Shown: positions 26,401 through 39,300 of the stretch, one piece after another | How the letters are laid out: the number at the start of each line of letters is the position of its first letter | Numbering within the stretch: the first letter of the stretch is position 1 | Source: Trochalopteron elliotii | Taxonomy: Eukaryota; Chordata; Aves; Passeriformes; Leiothrichidae | Assembly (NCBI GenBank): GCA_024734555.1 | Contig: JANPWX010000026.1 | Location: 3,525,695-3,589,694 of the forward strand | Length of the DNA: 64,000 nt | Direction of reading: 5' to 3' | Position numbers and translations under genes: made by a program | The notes under the pieces: generated by a model | The model's database searches: none | Told to the model about the DNA's origin: nothing | The model's input: only the letters and a program-made list of their open reading frames with translations

Positions 26401-27811
26401 TCAGCCACTGTCCCTTTAAAGTTTCAAACATCGGAACTAAGAGAGAACTTAAATAGGTGATGAATGTTCATGTTACAAATGATCTTCCAGAATCAGTTTT
26501 AAAATAACATTTTCAAGTATCAATCTTTTTCTGAGGTGCTTCAGTGTGTTGGGTTTGCATCTAGAAATGTTTGCATGCACCTCAGACATTTAGAACACAT
26601 CTCAGTGCTATGAGGTATTGGTGGCAAGGGATACCCTGCACTATGGCTGAATTTAGCTCAGGAATGGAAACAGCACAGCTGTTAGCGTGATCCTACAGTC
26701 CTGAAGCTGAACAGCTCTCCTTCCCACTTCCCCAGACAGCCTGGGTGGACCTATGTAACTGAAAACGCAATTTCACACTATGTGTGCACAAAAGGTACTT
26801 AAAGGAGGCACCATTTCTGAAGAGTACACAGTTAAAAATACTCTGGCACAAAAGCTCAAGTTATCACTTTTCACCCCTCTGCACTGTCTCCTCCTCACCA
26901 TGTCCAGCTCAGCTGCTTTCTGTACTAGGATGATGCCTCTTCCTCTCTGACTCCCTCCTGCACTACACAAGAGCTCCTCTTGAGAGAGTTTTGACGCTCA
27001 GACCCTCTCCCACCCTTCACATATGTCTGGCGTGCCCATTAGCTTTTCCTCTGACAAACCAGGCTGAAGAGCCCTGGCACAGAGAACCAGTCTTAGGGTA
27101 GCTTTAGATAATCCCCTAAACTGGTGACAAATCAATTCGAAAAGAAAGAGGAAATGGAAAGAAAGATCACAGAAGCCCAGATTTGGGCTGATGACATTTG
27201 CTGTTAAACTGAAGCCAAGTCATCTCAGCAGCTGCAAAATTTCAAATTGCAGTTGCAGGGGCTATAAACCAAGTCACAGGACGGAAGGAAGGAAACATGG
27301 AGCACAGAAAAGATGAACTGTTAAGCTTCCTTTGCAAATACAGGGTTTGATTTAATGTTCCAGATTACTAACTTGGATTATTTGTTTCCAAGTGCTGGGA
27401 TTAATCAACGCTTTCCATTAGCAAGACTGAATGAAATGTTCTTTCCACAGCCCTTGCAGAGATGATATAAGAGTACATAGAGATATTAATAATGGGAAAG
27501 TCAATATAATCTTTAATCCACAATAAAAATATCCTAATGTATCATGGTCTCCATAGGAACTGCACAAAATCTGGAGCTTGTACTTTGCAAGTTTCTCCGG
27601 TGTTACCAGTGTAGAGCTCAAACTGCAGCCCTGGCCCTGAGCAGTGGACATGCTGGATGGCCTAGAAAGGGGAAAAGGGTATGTAAGTGTGCTCCCTTAA
27701 CACCACTCTCTTTAAAGGAGCACCTGAGTACAGTGCATATGAAGCTAAGAAAATCAGGGCTCCAATCTACTAGATAATAGTGACCTACCCATTTATGAGC
27801 TAAAGAAAAAA

Positions 27812-27853
27812 TAGAAAATGTCCAACTAGATGTAGAAAATGCCCAACTAGATG
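27812..27853. repeat. tandem duplication, 21-base period
   Basis: TAGAAAATGTCCAACTAGAT(G) is followed directly by TAGAAAATGCCCAACTAGAT(G); one mismatch. Confidence 0.95.
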
Positions 27854-28404
27854 CTACACTTGTCTATATATTTGTTCAGGTATGGGTCTGATGTTATAGC
27901 TTTTTCTCCTATTCTATTTTAGAATCATACTTTGTCTCTAGAGTAAGCTGAAAAGAAATTGCTCTCCAACACCTCTTTTACTAAAAAAACAGAACCAAAA
28001 AGGGCAGCTGTTAGCAAATGCTTAAACATTTTATCAAGCATTGAAATACCACAGATGTTCTTGAGATTCTTCTGCTGCTTCTGCATCACTGCCTCTAACG
28101 GGTGCAAGTTATCATGTGGTATCTGAATTTTCTTCACTGGTTAAGGGTATAAGTTAGTGCAAAACAGTCATGATAGAAATCCTCCACAGGTACACCACCA
28201 TAGAATTTTTGCACGCCTTTGTGTCACCAGCAGAGCTTTGGAGTCTTCTCTCTACATATACAAAATAGGAATAATAATTCTGTCTCAGCAGTGTAGCAGG
28301 GAAAGCTGGTAACTCCCTTCAAGACTAGGAAATGCTCAGATATTGAAGGTTCTTATAGGTGTACTGATAGACAAATCAGTACATTCAAAAGATATAAAAA
28401 GAAA

Positions 28405-28448
28405 ATATCTTATATGGTCAGTTATAATATCTTATACAGCCAGTTATA
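28405..28448. repeat. tandem duplication, 22-base period
   Basis: ATATCTTATATGGTCAGTTA(TA) then ATATCTTATACAGCCAGTTA(TA); three mismatches. Confidence 0.92.
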
Positions 28449-30892
28449 AATCTAAAAAGGTTAAGTGATACATTCAATGTGCTTCCAATGGGCCTTTGTT
28501 TTGCTACAGTGGAGTAAGGTAATCATTCCTCTTTACTTGCTGAAGCTACTTGCATTGTAAAGGTCTATCTTCATTAGGATAATGGTAGAAAAATCAGACC
28601 AAGCAGCTTTATTCTCCCTTAAATCTTCCTGCCACAGTGCAACTAGAATAGCACCAAAAATTAAAAAGAGACAAGGGAGGAATATAGATGTAAAGAGCAG
28701 AAAAAGACATTTTTATTGTCAGTGAGAATTAGCCAGCCAATCTTTCCAACCACAAAGCAATTTAACTTGGCCTTTTACTGCATCCATTTTCTCCGATTAT
28801 TTTTTATGATGTCAGACTTCTCATCCCTTGGGGCTGGAAGTTTGCAGGACATTATTCAAGTCTTTAACCCAAGGTCCTGTGTCTGGCTCTCTAGCGATTC
28901 TTCAGGTGCCAGCAGCTTGGAGCCCTGACACTTCTCAAATGTGCAGGTGATAATCTGACAAGCGTGGTTCCTCTCTCTTTTAAATGTGCCATAGCATCAA
29001 AGTGAGTTACTACTCAGCACTTAACAGCTGTTGGCTTCTCCTGACAGCATTAATACAACATTAGACATAGAGATATTTCGAGAGTGAGAGATGTTTTTAA
29101 GCAACTGGAGGTCCGCGAGGTTTCTCTCAAAGGTGTTTATTTAACCGGAGCTCACAGCTGCAAGACTTTAAAAGAATGTATCCATATACAAGCGACAGCA
29201 GTAGCTTGAGTCATTTGCACACAAAATGACTCCACTTGACATGAAAAGGTTTGCATTTTCTGACTCCCCTTACAGGAAGTCTAATCTGCTGCCACCAATA
29301 CAAACAAGCTTTGTCTGTTTGAAAAGTTCATTGCGTTGTTACTATGACCAGGCACAACACCGAGACAGCTGTCTCATTCCCCTGTGCTCCAATACTTTTC
29401 CTTAAAATCACATCAAGTACTATTTACAAAAAAAAAAGACAGCTTAGAAAAATAAAGCCTAAAATAACTTCAAAAAGTCAAGGATTTTTTTTTTCTTTTT
29501 GGGATATCTACCTCCATCTGCTACTTCTAAGTCTAATGCTCAGAAATAGATTAACCAGTCAAGAACACATGTATTCATAAACTGCCATGTAAGTGATGTA
29601 GTTGTGAGTTTATTCATCCTAGTTTCTTCTTTCTTTTGCTCCAGTTTTGCAGTCTGTTCCTTCAATATCTATGTTTTTGTATGTATTAATTTTATGAAAT
29701 TCAACTTGCCTGGTTGAATGCCTGAGAGGAACAATCTACTAAGTCAGGGTTGCATACCTTTTTACCCTGACAGCATCTTCTCTAACTACTTACAAATCAG
29801 ATCAAGATGTAAAAGTGAGAGGTTTAATTTGATGACAATAGGGATTTCCATCTGATGCTCAGAGCTGATTATATTTCTGTTTTATTTCAAGACAAGCATA
29901 AGAACAGTACATTTTGGCAGGACAGGCACAACCCTGCAAAACACGGTACATTGTATTAGACTCTTTCATATGAACTGGGAGGAAAATGAGAGAACAATGA
30001 TTTCTAAAGTTTGTGCTTAAGAATGTTTGTGATGGTGACCCCTAGATAGAAGAGCTCTTTGTGTTTAGGATTGAAGCTACTTGTTACTCTGCTAAACAAA
30101 TACATGTGCAATGTCCAAGAGCCAGACACACTTGTAGCTCATGTCTAACTCCCACTGATGTCAAGAACAGGAATAGTCATTTATGAGGCAAACGCCTGGC
30201 AACCAATACAAAAATCACTTTCTACAGGAATATACACCAACTCAGAAATTTTGTCATGGCATTAAATTTCCTTTCAAGTGTAACTTTTGACTTTGGGAAG
30301 GAATACCAAAGCAAGCACAACATTTCCCTCCAGTAAGGGGTTTTATATATTTTGACTTAAAGTGACTTATTATATATGATTTTAGAATTTTTAATCAATG
30401 TGTCATGTGTTCAGAAGAAATCCCAAAACCTGTCTTAAAAACTCTAGACACATTGATAAAATAAACCACTTTTGGAAGTTATTTATATGCATATAAGCTA
30501 GCCATCCAAAAAATCTCATTATACTTGACTGCTTTCTGAATATAACATCATTCTTGCAGATGGTAATCACACTGCATCGTGATGCTTGTTTTAAAAAGTG
30601 CTTTTTTTAAGGTTCTGGGCATGGAGGAGACTCACACACATTTGATCAGCAGAATAAAATGTTACCTCTAAGTTTATTTTATCCAAACAAATATAACAGC
30701 TGGGATCATTTAGAGCCTTATTCTCAACACTCCATGTCTACTCAAGAGAGAGAGAGCAACTTCTCCTTCAAACATACATTTCCTTGTACAATTTACATTT
30801 GTGATATATTAGTCAGTTACTAATTAAAAAGCAGATGTTAATGCACATTTTCATACCATAAAATCTTCTGGGTTTTGTCCTCAATAAACCTC

Positions 30893-31005
30893 CATGTTTG
30901 GAGTTCTGGTTTTTGTGGATTTTTTGGTTGGTTTGGGCTTTTCTGTGGTTTTTTTGCTTGTGGGTTTTTGTTGGGGTTTTTTTGTTGTGTGGGTTTTTTT
31001 TTTAA
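30893..31005. repeat. T/G-rich low-complexity tract
   Basis: About 110 bases nearly devoid of A and C: GGTTTTTGTGGATTTTTTGG, GGTTTGGGCTTTTC, TTGTTGGGGTTTTTTTGTTG, ending in a T run. Frames read through it on either strand are compositional artefacts. Confidence 0.9.
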
Positions 31006-32726
31006 GTAAGCCTCTTATACCCAGAGCACTAGATTCATATTTAGGCTTAAGTCCCATGCACCTCAGTGGGTCTTGATGGGAGTTTTGCCTCAGGTAAGAC
31101 AAGAAGATGCAGACCTGATGTTCATGTGTTTTGACAAAAAACATCTTCACACATTTTGAGTTCTTCAGTGCTGACAGTATTGATTTTTTTTCCTGCATCC
31201 AGCCAACTCAGTGCATTGAATATTTAATAACACAGGTGATACGAGGACCCGTTGTCTGACTCATGTAAATAACACAAGAATTTAAACCACATCTTCCTTC
31301 TCTACAGTGTATGCAATGCTAAATGTCCCTCAAAAAACCCCATAAACATTGCCAGTAATATACAATAAGCTAGGATAAACTGGACCCTTGGGAAAAAAAG
31401 AAACCAATTGTTTAATTTTAGAATAGTTTGCTGCCACCTTTTGGAATTTAATAAAATGTGCATCTCAGTGGTTTGTAACAGAGATACATAATTTAGCCCT
31501 CAACAGCAATCACTAACATTATTAGAGAAAGAATATATGCACTTCTTCTTTCTTCCTTTTTAAATTCTTAACAAGTATGTCAAGTTTCACCTTTCACCAT
31601 AAGAGTGAGATGGAATAGCAGAGATTCAAATTTAAGGCTTTCACATGTGAAGAAAATATAGGAAAAAATTTGTGCATTAAGCATAACTCTCAATAAATGC
31701 CATGATTAATCAGCAGATCAAGCATTATTTGGCTATAAATAAACACACATAAACAAAGCAAGGAGCTGGTCACAGATGATACCTAAATATCAATTAATCA
31801 CTGGCAAATAATTGTTAGTTTAAATCCAAGGTTATTTGTTAGAACTCAGGGCCTCTTTCCCTCCAGGTGTGTTGCGGCCTTTGCATAACTGCACTGCTTT
31901 TATAATGTAACTCTACATAAATAAAAAAGAGGAAAACAAGTTCTAAGGCTCTGGGCTCTGTCCTACATATTCTTTCCCTGTCTCTGTCAGAGAGATTTTC
32001 TTCTGCACAACTTACAAAAATGCAATGCATTTTGGGGAAGATTAATATATACAAATACAACACCAGTTTAGAGAACATGTCAGAAGTTCTTTGTTAGCAC
32101 TAAGACAACTGGAGCACTAGTCTTATTTTAGAAAGGTGAGATCAGAAGCATTTAAACTGGAGGAGGAATAGCAATGTCTGTACCTGTAAAGGATCCTGAA
32201 GTAGACAGCTTTCCTTTGATGCACAAGACTGGTATTCCCAGAGCACCCTGGGATTCAGGTGCCTTCATCGTGGCCCATACAGGGGACAGATGACCTCTAG
32301 GACACCAGCTCTGCAGGAACATGTGCTTCTTGGCAAAGTGTCTGGTCACCAGGGCTGGTGCTCGCCTGGTGGATGGCACAACCACTCTTTGGGGAAATAA
32401 AAATTGGGAATATTAGGAGGTGCAAGCACCAAGCAATTTAGTTCTCTGCCACTGTAATTTCTCCATGCCTAAAATCTGATTTAAACTAACACACAGGTGC
32501 TATGAGATCTGTATTCCAGAAAGCACTAAAATGAATATGTTTCTTAGGGAAAGTGCTCACATCCCAAGTAGGAAGGTTTTGGACAATTACCTGACTGCAA
32601 GCAAGAGTGGGGTTGACGAACGTGTGTCAGTATCACGAGCCAGTGATATGAGTATCAGTCAGTACGAGTATCATGGATGTATGGATGTGCTCCTTGTGGG
32701 AACAGGGTTATTTGCAGGATAGGGAC

Positions 32727-32777
32727 ATCGATAATAAATCCTAGCAGGGAACAGGTATCAATAATAAATCCTGGCAG
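32727..32777. repeat. tandem duplication, 30-base period, upstream of MAP9
   Basis: Two 21-base near-identical copies at 32727-32747 and 32757-32777 share ATAATAAATCCT-GCAG (2 mismatches). They lie immediately 5' of the CpG-rich segment. Confidence 0.85.
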
Positions 32778-32810
32778 CGCGGCTTTGGCCCGGCTGAGGA
32801 AGTGGCGCAG

Positions 32811-33210
32811 NNNNNNNNNNNNNNNNNNNNNNNNNNNNNNNNNNNNNNNNNNNNNNNNNNNNNNNNNNNNNNNNNNNNNNNNNNNNNNNNNNNNNNNNNN
32901 NNNNNNNNNNNNNNNNNNNNNNNNNNNNNNNNNNNNNNNNNNNNNNNNNNNNNNNNNNNNNNNNNNNNNNNNNNNNNNNNNNNNNNNNNNNNNNNNNNNN
33001 NNNNNNNNNNNNNNNNNNNNNNNNNNNNNNNNNNNNNNNNNNNNNNNNNNNNNNNNNNNNNNNNNNNNNNNNNNNNNNNNNNNNNNNNNNNNNNNNNNNN
33101 NNNNNNNNNNNNNNNNNNNNNNNNNNNNNNNNNNNNNNNNNNNNNNNNNNNNNNNNNNNNNNNNNNNNNNNNNNNNNNNNNNNNNNNNNNNNNNNNNNNN
33201 NNNNNNNNNN
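32811..33210. other. assembly gap, 400 N
   Basis: Exactly 400 consecutive Ns. Any open frame running through it is an artefact. It falls in the GC-rich MAP9 promoter, next to a minisatellite-like sequence. Confidence 1.
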
Positions 33211-33300
33211 CCCGGGCTCCTTCCCGGGGCTTTTTCTCGGGGGTAGTTCCCGGGGCTCTCCGCCGGGGATTTTTCCCGAGGCTCTGTGCCAGGGCTCTCG
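33211..33300. repeat. GC-rich degenerate minisatellite at gap edge
   Basis: About four imperfect copies of a roughly 20-base unit built on TTCCCGGGGCT followed by a T-rich or CTCC stretch and CGGGG (CTTCCCGGGGCTTTTTCTCG, then AGTTCCCGGGGCTCTCCGCC, then a TTTTTCCCGAGGCT copy). The array starts at the gap boundary, so more copies probably lie in the gap. Confidence 0.7.
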
Positions 33301-33354
33301 GAGGGCTTGGCGGCGGCCGCGGGCGCTGCGAGGCGGCAGCGGGACACCTCCGCC

Positions 33355-33390
33355 ATGGCGCTGGGAGGCACCGCCGACTGCGGGCTGCAG
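33355..33390 (+). CDS. MAP9: MAP9 coding exon 1 (start codon)
   Basis: ATG in the context CGCCATGG inside the CpG island opens 12 codons (MALGGTADCGLQ), followed by donor GTGAGC. It joins in phase 0 to exon 2. The N-terminus does not resemble the human leader before FQDEL, so this first exon is the least certain part of the model. The other possibility is that the true first coding exon lies in the N gap or is unrecognised. Confidence 0.6.
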
Positions 33391-36300
33391 GTGAGCGGCG
33401 GCGGCCGGGGCAGCGCAGTGACGGGCAGGAGCAGGCCAGGAGAAAGCCGACGCTGGGGAACGGGGCTTTCTACCCCGTTAGAAAGGTTTCTACCATTGGA
33501 AATACGCTAATTCGCTGTTACAGGCAGCACACCCACAAAAATCCGCGTTGCTTTCGAAATGAAAGCGGCCAAGTAGGCTGCCCTCGGGTGAGGACACCAG
33601 GAGCTGCTCCCCGTGCACAGGCTGGGAGCAGCCCGGCTGCCCCGTCCCCGACAGCCGGGCTGAAGGAACAGGCCAAGGCCCGTGACGAGCCACTGCTCCT
33701 CGTGGTTTGTAGGTCAGGGTCTGGAATCTGGAGATATGGGTACATTTCTTTATGTGTTTACAATCTATAATTAGAAGCTGGTGCCCTTCAGAATCATGTA
33801 AATGTATTGTGTCCGTGATGTCCTGCAGCAGAGTCCAAAATATGTGAATTTTTTTCCGTTGGTTTGGCCCTGCCACCTGCTTCAGGCTTCTGTCCTGCGG
33901 CACTGAAGAGCTCGTCTGTGCTCACCTGCTCTCACAGACCCTCTCCTTGTGTTCTGGCCGATCAAAACATACAAAAGAGAAGTGTCACATGATGATACGT
34001 CACAAGTGCCCAAAAATGGAAAAGTGATTTGCAAAATATGAATTTTTTATGTTTCTTATGAAGAAGAAATATAAATAAATACATGGAGATTTGGGGACTT
34101 TTGTGATGCTGGTATGTTAGGGGAAGGGAGATAGAATGGAATCATAATTGTCAATTAAATGGGCTTATCTCTGTTGGTCAGTTTCGCTTCTGTATGTATG
34201 GGAGGGGAGAATTAGTGCTGAACTTGAACAAGTGAATCCTCCCTTTTATGTAAAAGTTATTTTTTAAGCCATTTCAGGATGAGCTACAGGAAGCAATTTC
34301 TGATTATGCAACAAGCAAGGAAAGAGATCAATATTCAGACGACTTTGAAAGTGATGGAGATGGCATGTTAAATGGTAAAACAAAATTAAATATTTTTGCT
34401 TGTGTTCTTTTTTTCTTATCTCATTACTAGATCCTAGACAATCTTTATGTGTCAATATGATTTAGTGTTCCAAGATTTCATATTGTAACAACTTTTAAAG
34501 AACTGAGTCCTCCTCTGCCAAGTTAGCAGCAGAATTCCCAACGAAATCAGCGGAGGTTGCCAACCTGCTAGACCACACGCAGTCTGCACTGGTTCCTACC
34601 ATTGTGGTGCTCAGTTCTCCTCCTTAGCCATGTTGTTTACTTGACACCTGGATGAGACAGTAGTGCACAGCACTGTAAATGAAAGTGGACATGGGCAAAG
34701 AGAAAGGCAATGTTTTTTTCTTACTGGTTTCCCAGTCTGGACAATCAGTGAATCAGGGCTGCAGGACACGCTGCAGAGCTCGCTTGCCTGGCAGTGTACA
34801 TAAACCAAGAATAGGTTTGATCTGGCTGTTTTTCTTGGAGCAGGATGCATTTGATTTTTGCTAGTGTTTATGATTGGCCAAATGACTCTTCTTCCTGCTG
34901 GCAAAGCACTATATTTTAAGAAAAATAGGAATGTTAAATATAATCTTGTATTTTTAAAAGGACTTCCTCTGCCTGTTTTTCATTCACATCTGAAACATCT
35001 TTTACCAGTATGTGGGATGCTTTGATTTCCATTTGCTGACAAAATTTAGGAAAAGAAGCTCTCCAGCAGTAAATGCATTATTCTACTATCATGACATTCT
35101 TTTGTCAACTTCCTCCAGCATTTGAACTCTGAAATGAGGTCAATTTGCAGTACCAGGCTAGAGGAAGAGAAATATTTTGTTAAACATGTGAACCTCAGCA
35201 CTGTAGAAGATACCTCCTTTGAGTATCTTCTAGTAGACATTAAATGATGCAGAAGTGAAAAGAAGGGAAGGTGAGTTCTAATACAAAACATATCCAGTTT
35301 TGTCATTGATGACTTGTATCCACTTCCTATGGCATTAAGACATTTTTTTTAGAAGGGCTTTGATTTGCATGGAGAAGGGAATTAATGAGTGAATATTTTT
35401 CTTTGGATTGGGTCCATGAAAAGAGATGACAGGAAAGGAAGTAGAATAAGGCTGTAGTTTAGTGGCTTTGCAGAGATCAGAGGCACAGAAAGAGAAATGC
35501 CCAGAAACTAAAGTCAGGAGGATGTTACATGAAAAATAGTGTTAGTTATAGAAGATACAGATTCTGTGTTGCATTTTTTTTCCACTTGTATCAAATGTAA
35601 GTTGGTAATGTGCTCTTTGCAGATATTGGGAAAGAACTTGCTGAAAGTTATTCAGGTTCTACAAGCAGTGAGAGATCTGTTGCTGGGAGTCCTCTCTTGA
35701 ATGACGATGCTTCACAAAAAGCAGAAGATTTGGAAAATGAAGCTGCTGATGACTTGAATCTATCCTTTCATGTAAAGAAGCTTCCGCAAATAATGGTTTT
35801 AGAAGGTGAAAACATACAGAACGACAGAAAAGATGACGAAGGATGTGTGGAAGGTCAAAATGAGGATAATGTTGGAAAAAATAATGAAGTACGGTGTGGT
35901 AATAGTGAAAGTGATGACTTGCCTACTAATGAACTACATGAAAAAAGAAATCAAGAGGAAAACCAACCAAAAGCAAAGCCTCGGATGCACAAAAGAGGAA
36001 ATGCTTCAGCATCAGGTGATAAGGAAGTATTTTGATGTTGTTGCTGCTTCACCATGTTACAGTATTTTAGTGTTTCAGTTTGGGTTATTTTTTGTGTTAG
36101 CGAATATCTGCTTTGGCTTGTAGCCAAAGCTTCTGAAAATACACAACCTCTGTATGCCAGGGCGTAAGCTGAGCCAGCATGGGCCAAGAGCAGGACCTGT
36201 TGCCCTTTCCTTTCAGAAGATGGAAAAACAGCTGTTTAGGTGCCTGAAGTCTAGCTCTCCATCAGTACATGTGAATGGAAGGCGTGAGGGGGCTGCCAAG

Positions 36301-39300
36301 ATGCCTCCCCTCAGTGTGTGAATTGAAATTCTGTGGATTTCAATCCACAGAAACCTGGATTGGCATAGTGTTCATAGCATACATGTACCCTTTAATGGAA
36401 AGGTCACGAAATTCCTTTTCTATGACCAGGTGAAGCTGTAATTTAACTGAACGTCAGAAAACAAGCTGTACCCAAAACATTTATGAATTGTAGATATCTC
36501 ATTATTTCAAAGTCAAAACTTCAAATTATATTTTACTTTGAAGATACTGGCACACTTTGGATGTGTAGACAAACACATAAACCCCCCAAACCTGAATGTT
36601 TCATTACAGAAATAGCTAATTTAATATACAAAGCAAAATTTGGAATTCTGCTAATTGACTATATATGCCAAAAGACTTCATATTTTTTTATATAATTCCT
36701 AATATGAGAGGAATTTGTCCTGGTTGATGTTGAGATAAATTTATGACTGGTCATTACCTGTGATGGAAGATCACTACTTTGCAATTGGTAGAGCATGGTT
36801 AAAGGTATTCGCTTTGTTTTTCCTTTCCACATGATGGCACCAAAATGCTGGGTATTTGAATGTGCAGACACATCTCTTTCTGGGCTGGTGTGCCTGTGTA
36901 GTTTTAGACTGGCAGAAAAGAAGTTGAACTACTCCTTTTCTTCATATGAATCAATGTAGTGCAGGGACACACTGCAATATTGATGAAAATTCAATAAATT
37001 CAGAATTCTTGTCACCTTGAACTTAACCTTCATCACTGTAAATTTAGGGTAAATGTCTTAGAATATGGGCATTGATGTTCAGGTAATTTGGAGTTAATTT
37101 GTCATCCAAAAATTCTGTTTTTCTGAAGAATTCTATTGGAAATTTGTGGAAGACTTCTAATGTGGTTTTACTGGGGCACTTTTGGCTTGTGTCTGTATTG
37201 TTTTACAAATTTAGATTGCTGCATTACTGGCAGTTGAAATCTGATTAAAATGGTTTTTTAAGTCTTATTAATAATGTGTTCCATAAACAACAATTTCACC
37301 ACTTAGGCATACATTCAGATTGAGGTGATGTTTTCTTTAAATCCCCACTGCAGAATTTTTCAGTTATTCATTCTTGTGTCCCACAGCCCTGAAGAACTGC
37401 ACACAACGAAAGCAGTATTTGTTACCCGGAGTGTTAACTGCCAGACTTCATTAGAAGTTTGCTTAGATGTCATAAGGGCTCTTGATGTGACTGCAGTGAC
37501 TCTTGCTTTTGGTTTCTGCACTAGAGCCAGATAAGGCAGTTGGAAAATTTTGCCTTTGTTTTGCTCTCACGTCCTCTAATATTAGTTCAAGATTCAGTTG
37601 CTACTGCGGTCTTACGTGAAAGCACAAATGAGTACTGTTCTTATTAATATATAGTTCTTAGAAGGAGGCATACAGAAAATACATTATACTATATAAAATT
37701 TAGTAACAACTTTCATAGACAGATGGTTTTCTAGAAATACATTTTGTGCAGAAAAAATAATACTCAAAAACACTGTAGGTCTTGTTAATGTGTCCTCTCA
37801 ATCTTTTTTCTCCCTTTAGATCGAGATCAGAAGACTGTCGGCACCAGTGACTTGAAACTGGAGGACAGTGGTAGGAAATCCCCTTCTGTTGACAGCTCAG
37901 ATGGAATGATGAAAATAACAGAAGGGCAAATAATAACTGATACAATGCAGGAGGTGTCAGTGAATGATCAGTCTGAGCATGGGGAGGCAAAGAACACATC
38001 CAAGAACTCTGTCAAGGTATTGCTCATACACAGTTTACCATTGTTTGGAACAATGTCCTAGAAGCACAATGGAGAGTTTTGTAAAGTTGCTGTTGGGATC
38101 TTGAGTGTACAGAACACTGTCTGGAAAGCCAAGAATTTATATCTGATTTTGAGAGCCGAGGCTCTTAGAAATTCTGTATAGCTTTATGGTAGATGTAAGA
38201 AATACCTTTTCCACAAATTATTGACATCAGATAAAGGTATTGAAATGTGTTTTTCAGCCTTAAGAAAGTACTCTTCTCCAAGTGAATGTATCAGATCTCT
38301 GTTGTGAGGACAGCTGAACAGCAGTGGGCAGAGTGTATTGGCAGAGGATGGAATCCATGTGTGACCTGAATAATGGATAAGATGCAAAGCACTTTATGCT
38401 TTATCCTAAAAAGAAATATGTAGATACATGTAATTATTAAAGCTGAGTATTCAAAAGACTTAAGAGAGTGTTTATAGAATAAACCAACTGTGCTCTTTTT
38501 ACTTTTTATTATTTCTCTATTGACTGTATTTTTACATAACACAAATGAACATTCCTAGCCACCATTCCAAAATGATACAGGCATTCTGAAAGTTTGGTTG
38601 GTTGATTGGTTGGTTGGTTTGGGGGCTTTTTATTTGTTTTTATTTTTGGTTTTTTCTTTCCTTACTTTCTTACTCTGTACTATACCCTCTCTTCAGTAGG
38701 GTGTTTTTCTTGCCTGTTTTTATAACATCATGAGACCATGGAATATCTTGACTTGGAAGGGAGTCATAAGGACTGAGTCCAATTCTCAGTGTCCTTGTTA
38801 GCTTGTAAAAACCCGTTTCATCCTGATCTGTTGCTTAAGAGACCTATAACTTTACTTTTCCTCTATGTTTCTTAGAAACTAAGTAAAACAAATGAGGGAG
38901 TTCTACAAAACCCAAAGGCTTCTTTATCTGGCAGGTAAGAGAAGAATGCCAAGTATTGTTCTGAACCATTTAAGATGCTTCTAAGCGCCCCAACAATGCT
39001 GCTCCCCTCTCATTTTCTGTCAGCATTGTCTTTGCTGCTGGCAGCCTCTGACCATCTGTGGAAAACAGTTTAGTGCATGTGGCATGTTGTTATGACCCTA
39101 GCTCAGGTTTATGTCAGATCAGACTCCCAAATCTTTTGCTAGTGTCTCTCATGAGTGTGTTACTGGAGTCTTTACAGGGTCCAATAAAGGCTGTTTTTAA
39201 GATGAAAGTGTAAGTAATTTGTAAACTTGAAAGAGGTAAGTTCTTTCTCCTTTCCCTTTCCCCAGTCCCCAGTCAAGTGCATGTAAAAAAAGAATCACAG

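Larger units (their letters stand above)
23786..32726. other. intergenic DNA up to the MAP9 promoter
   Basis: Apart from the CR1 tail at 26.2 kb, two short tandem duplications and the T/G tract at 30.9 kb, I see only unique non-coding sequence. Distal MAP9 regulatory elements may be present but cannot be identified from one sequence. Confidence 0.65.
32760..33480 (+). promoter_or_regulatory. CpG-rich promoter region of MAP9
   Basis: The base composition shifts abruptly from AT-rich to very GC- and CpG-rich on both sides of the N gap (GCGCGGCTTTGGCCCGGC before it; GGCGGCGGCCGCGGGCGCTG after it). It ends about 100 bases into intron 1. There is no clear TATA box in the visible part, which fits a housekeeping or ciliary CpG-island promoter. 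Transcription start sites are probably in or near the unsequenced 400 bases. Confidence 0.75.

Noticed and set aside
32655..33770. Long open frames of 189-322 codons across the promoter region
   Set aside because: They are open only because they run through 400 Ns; the flanking residues are Pro/Arg/Gly-rich CpG-island translations.
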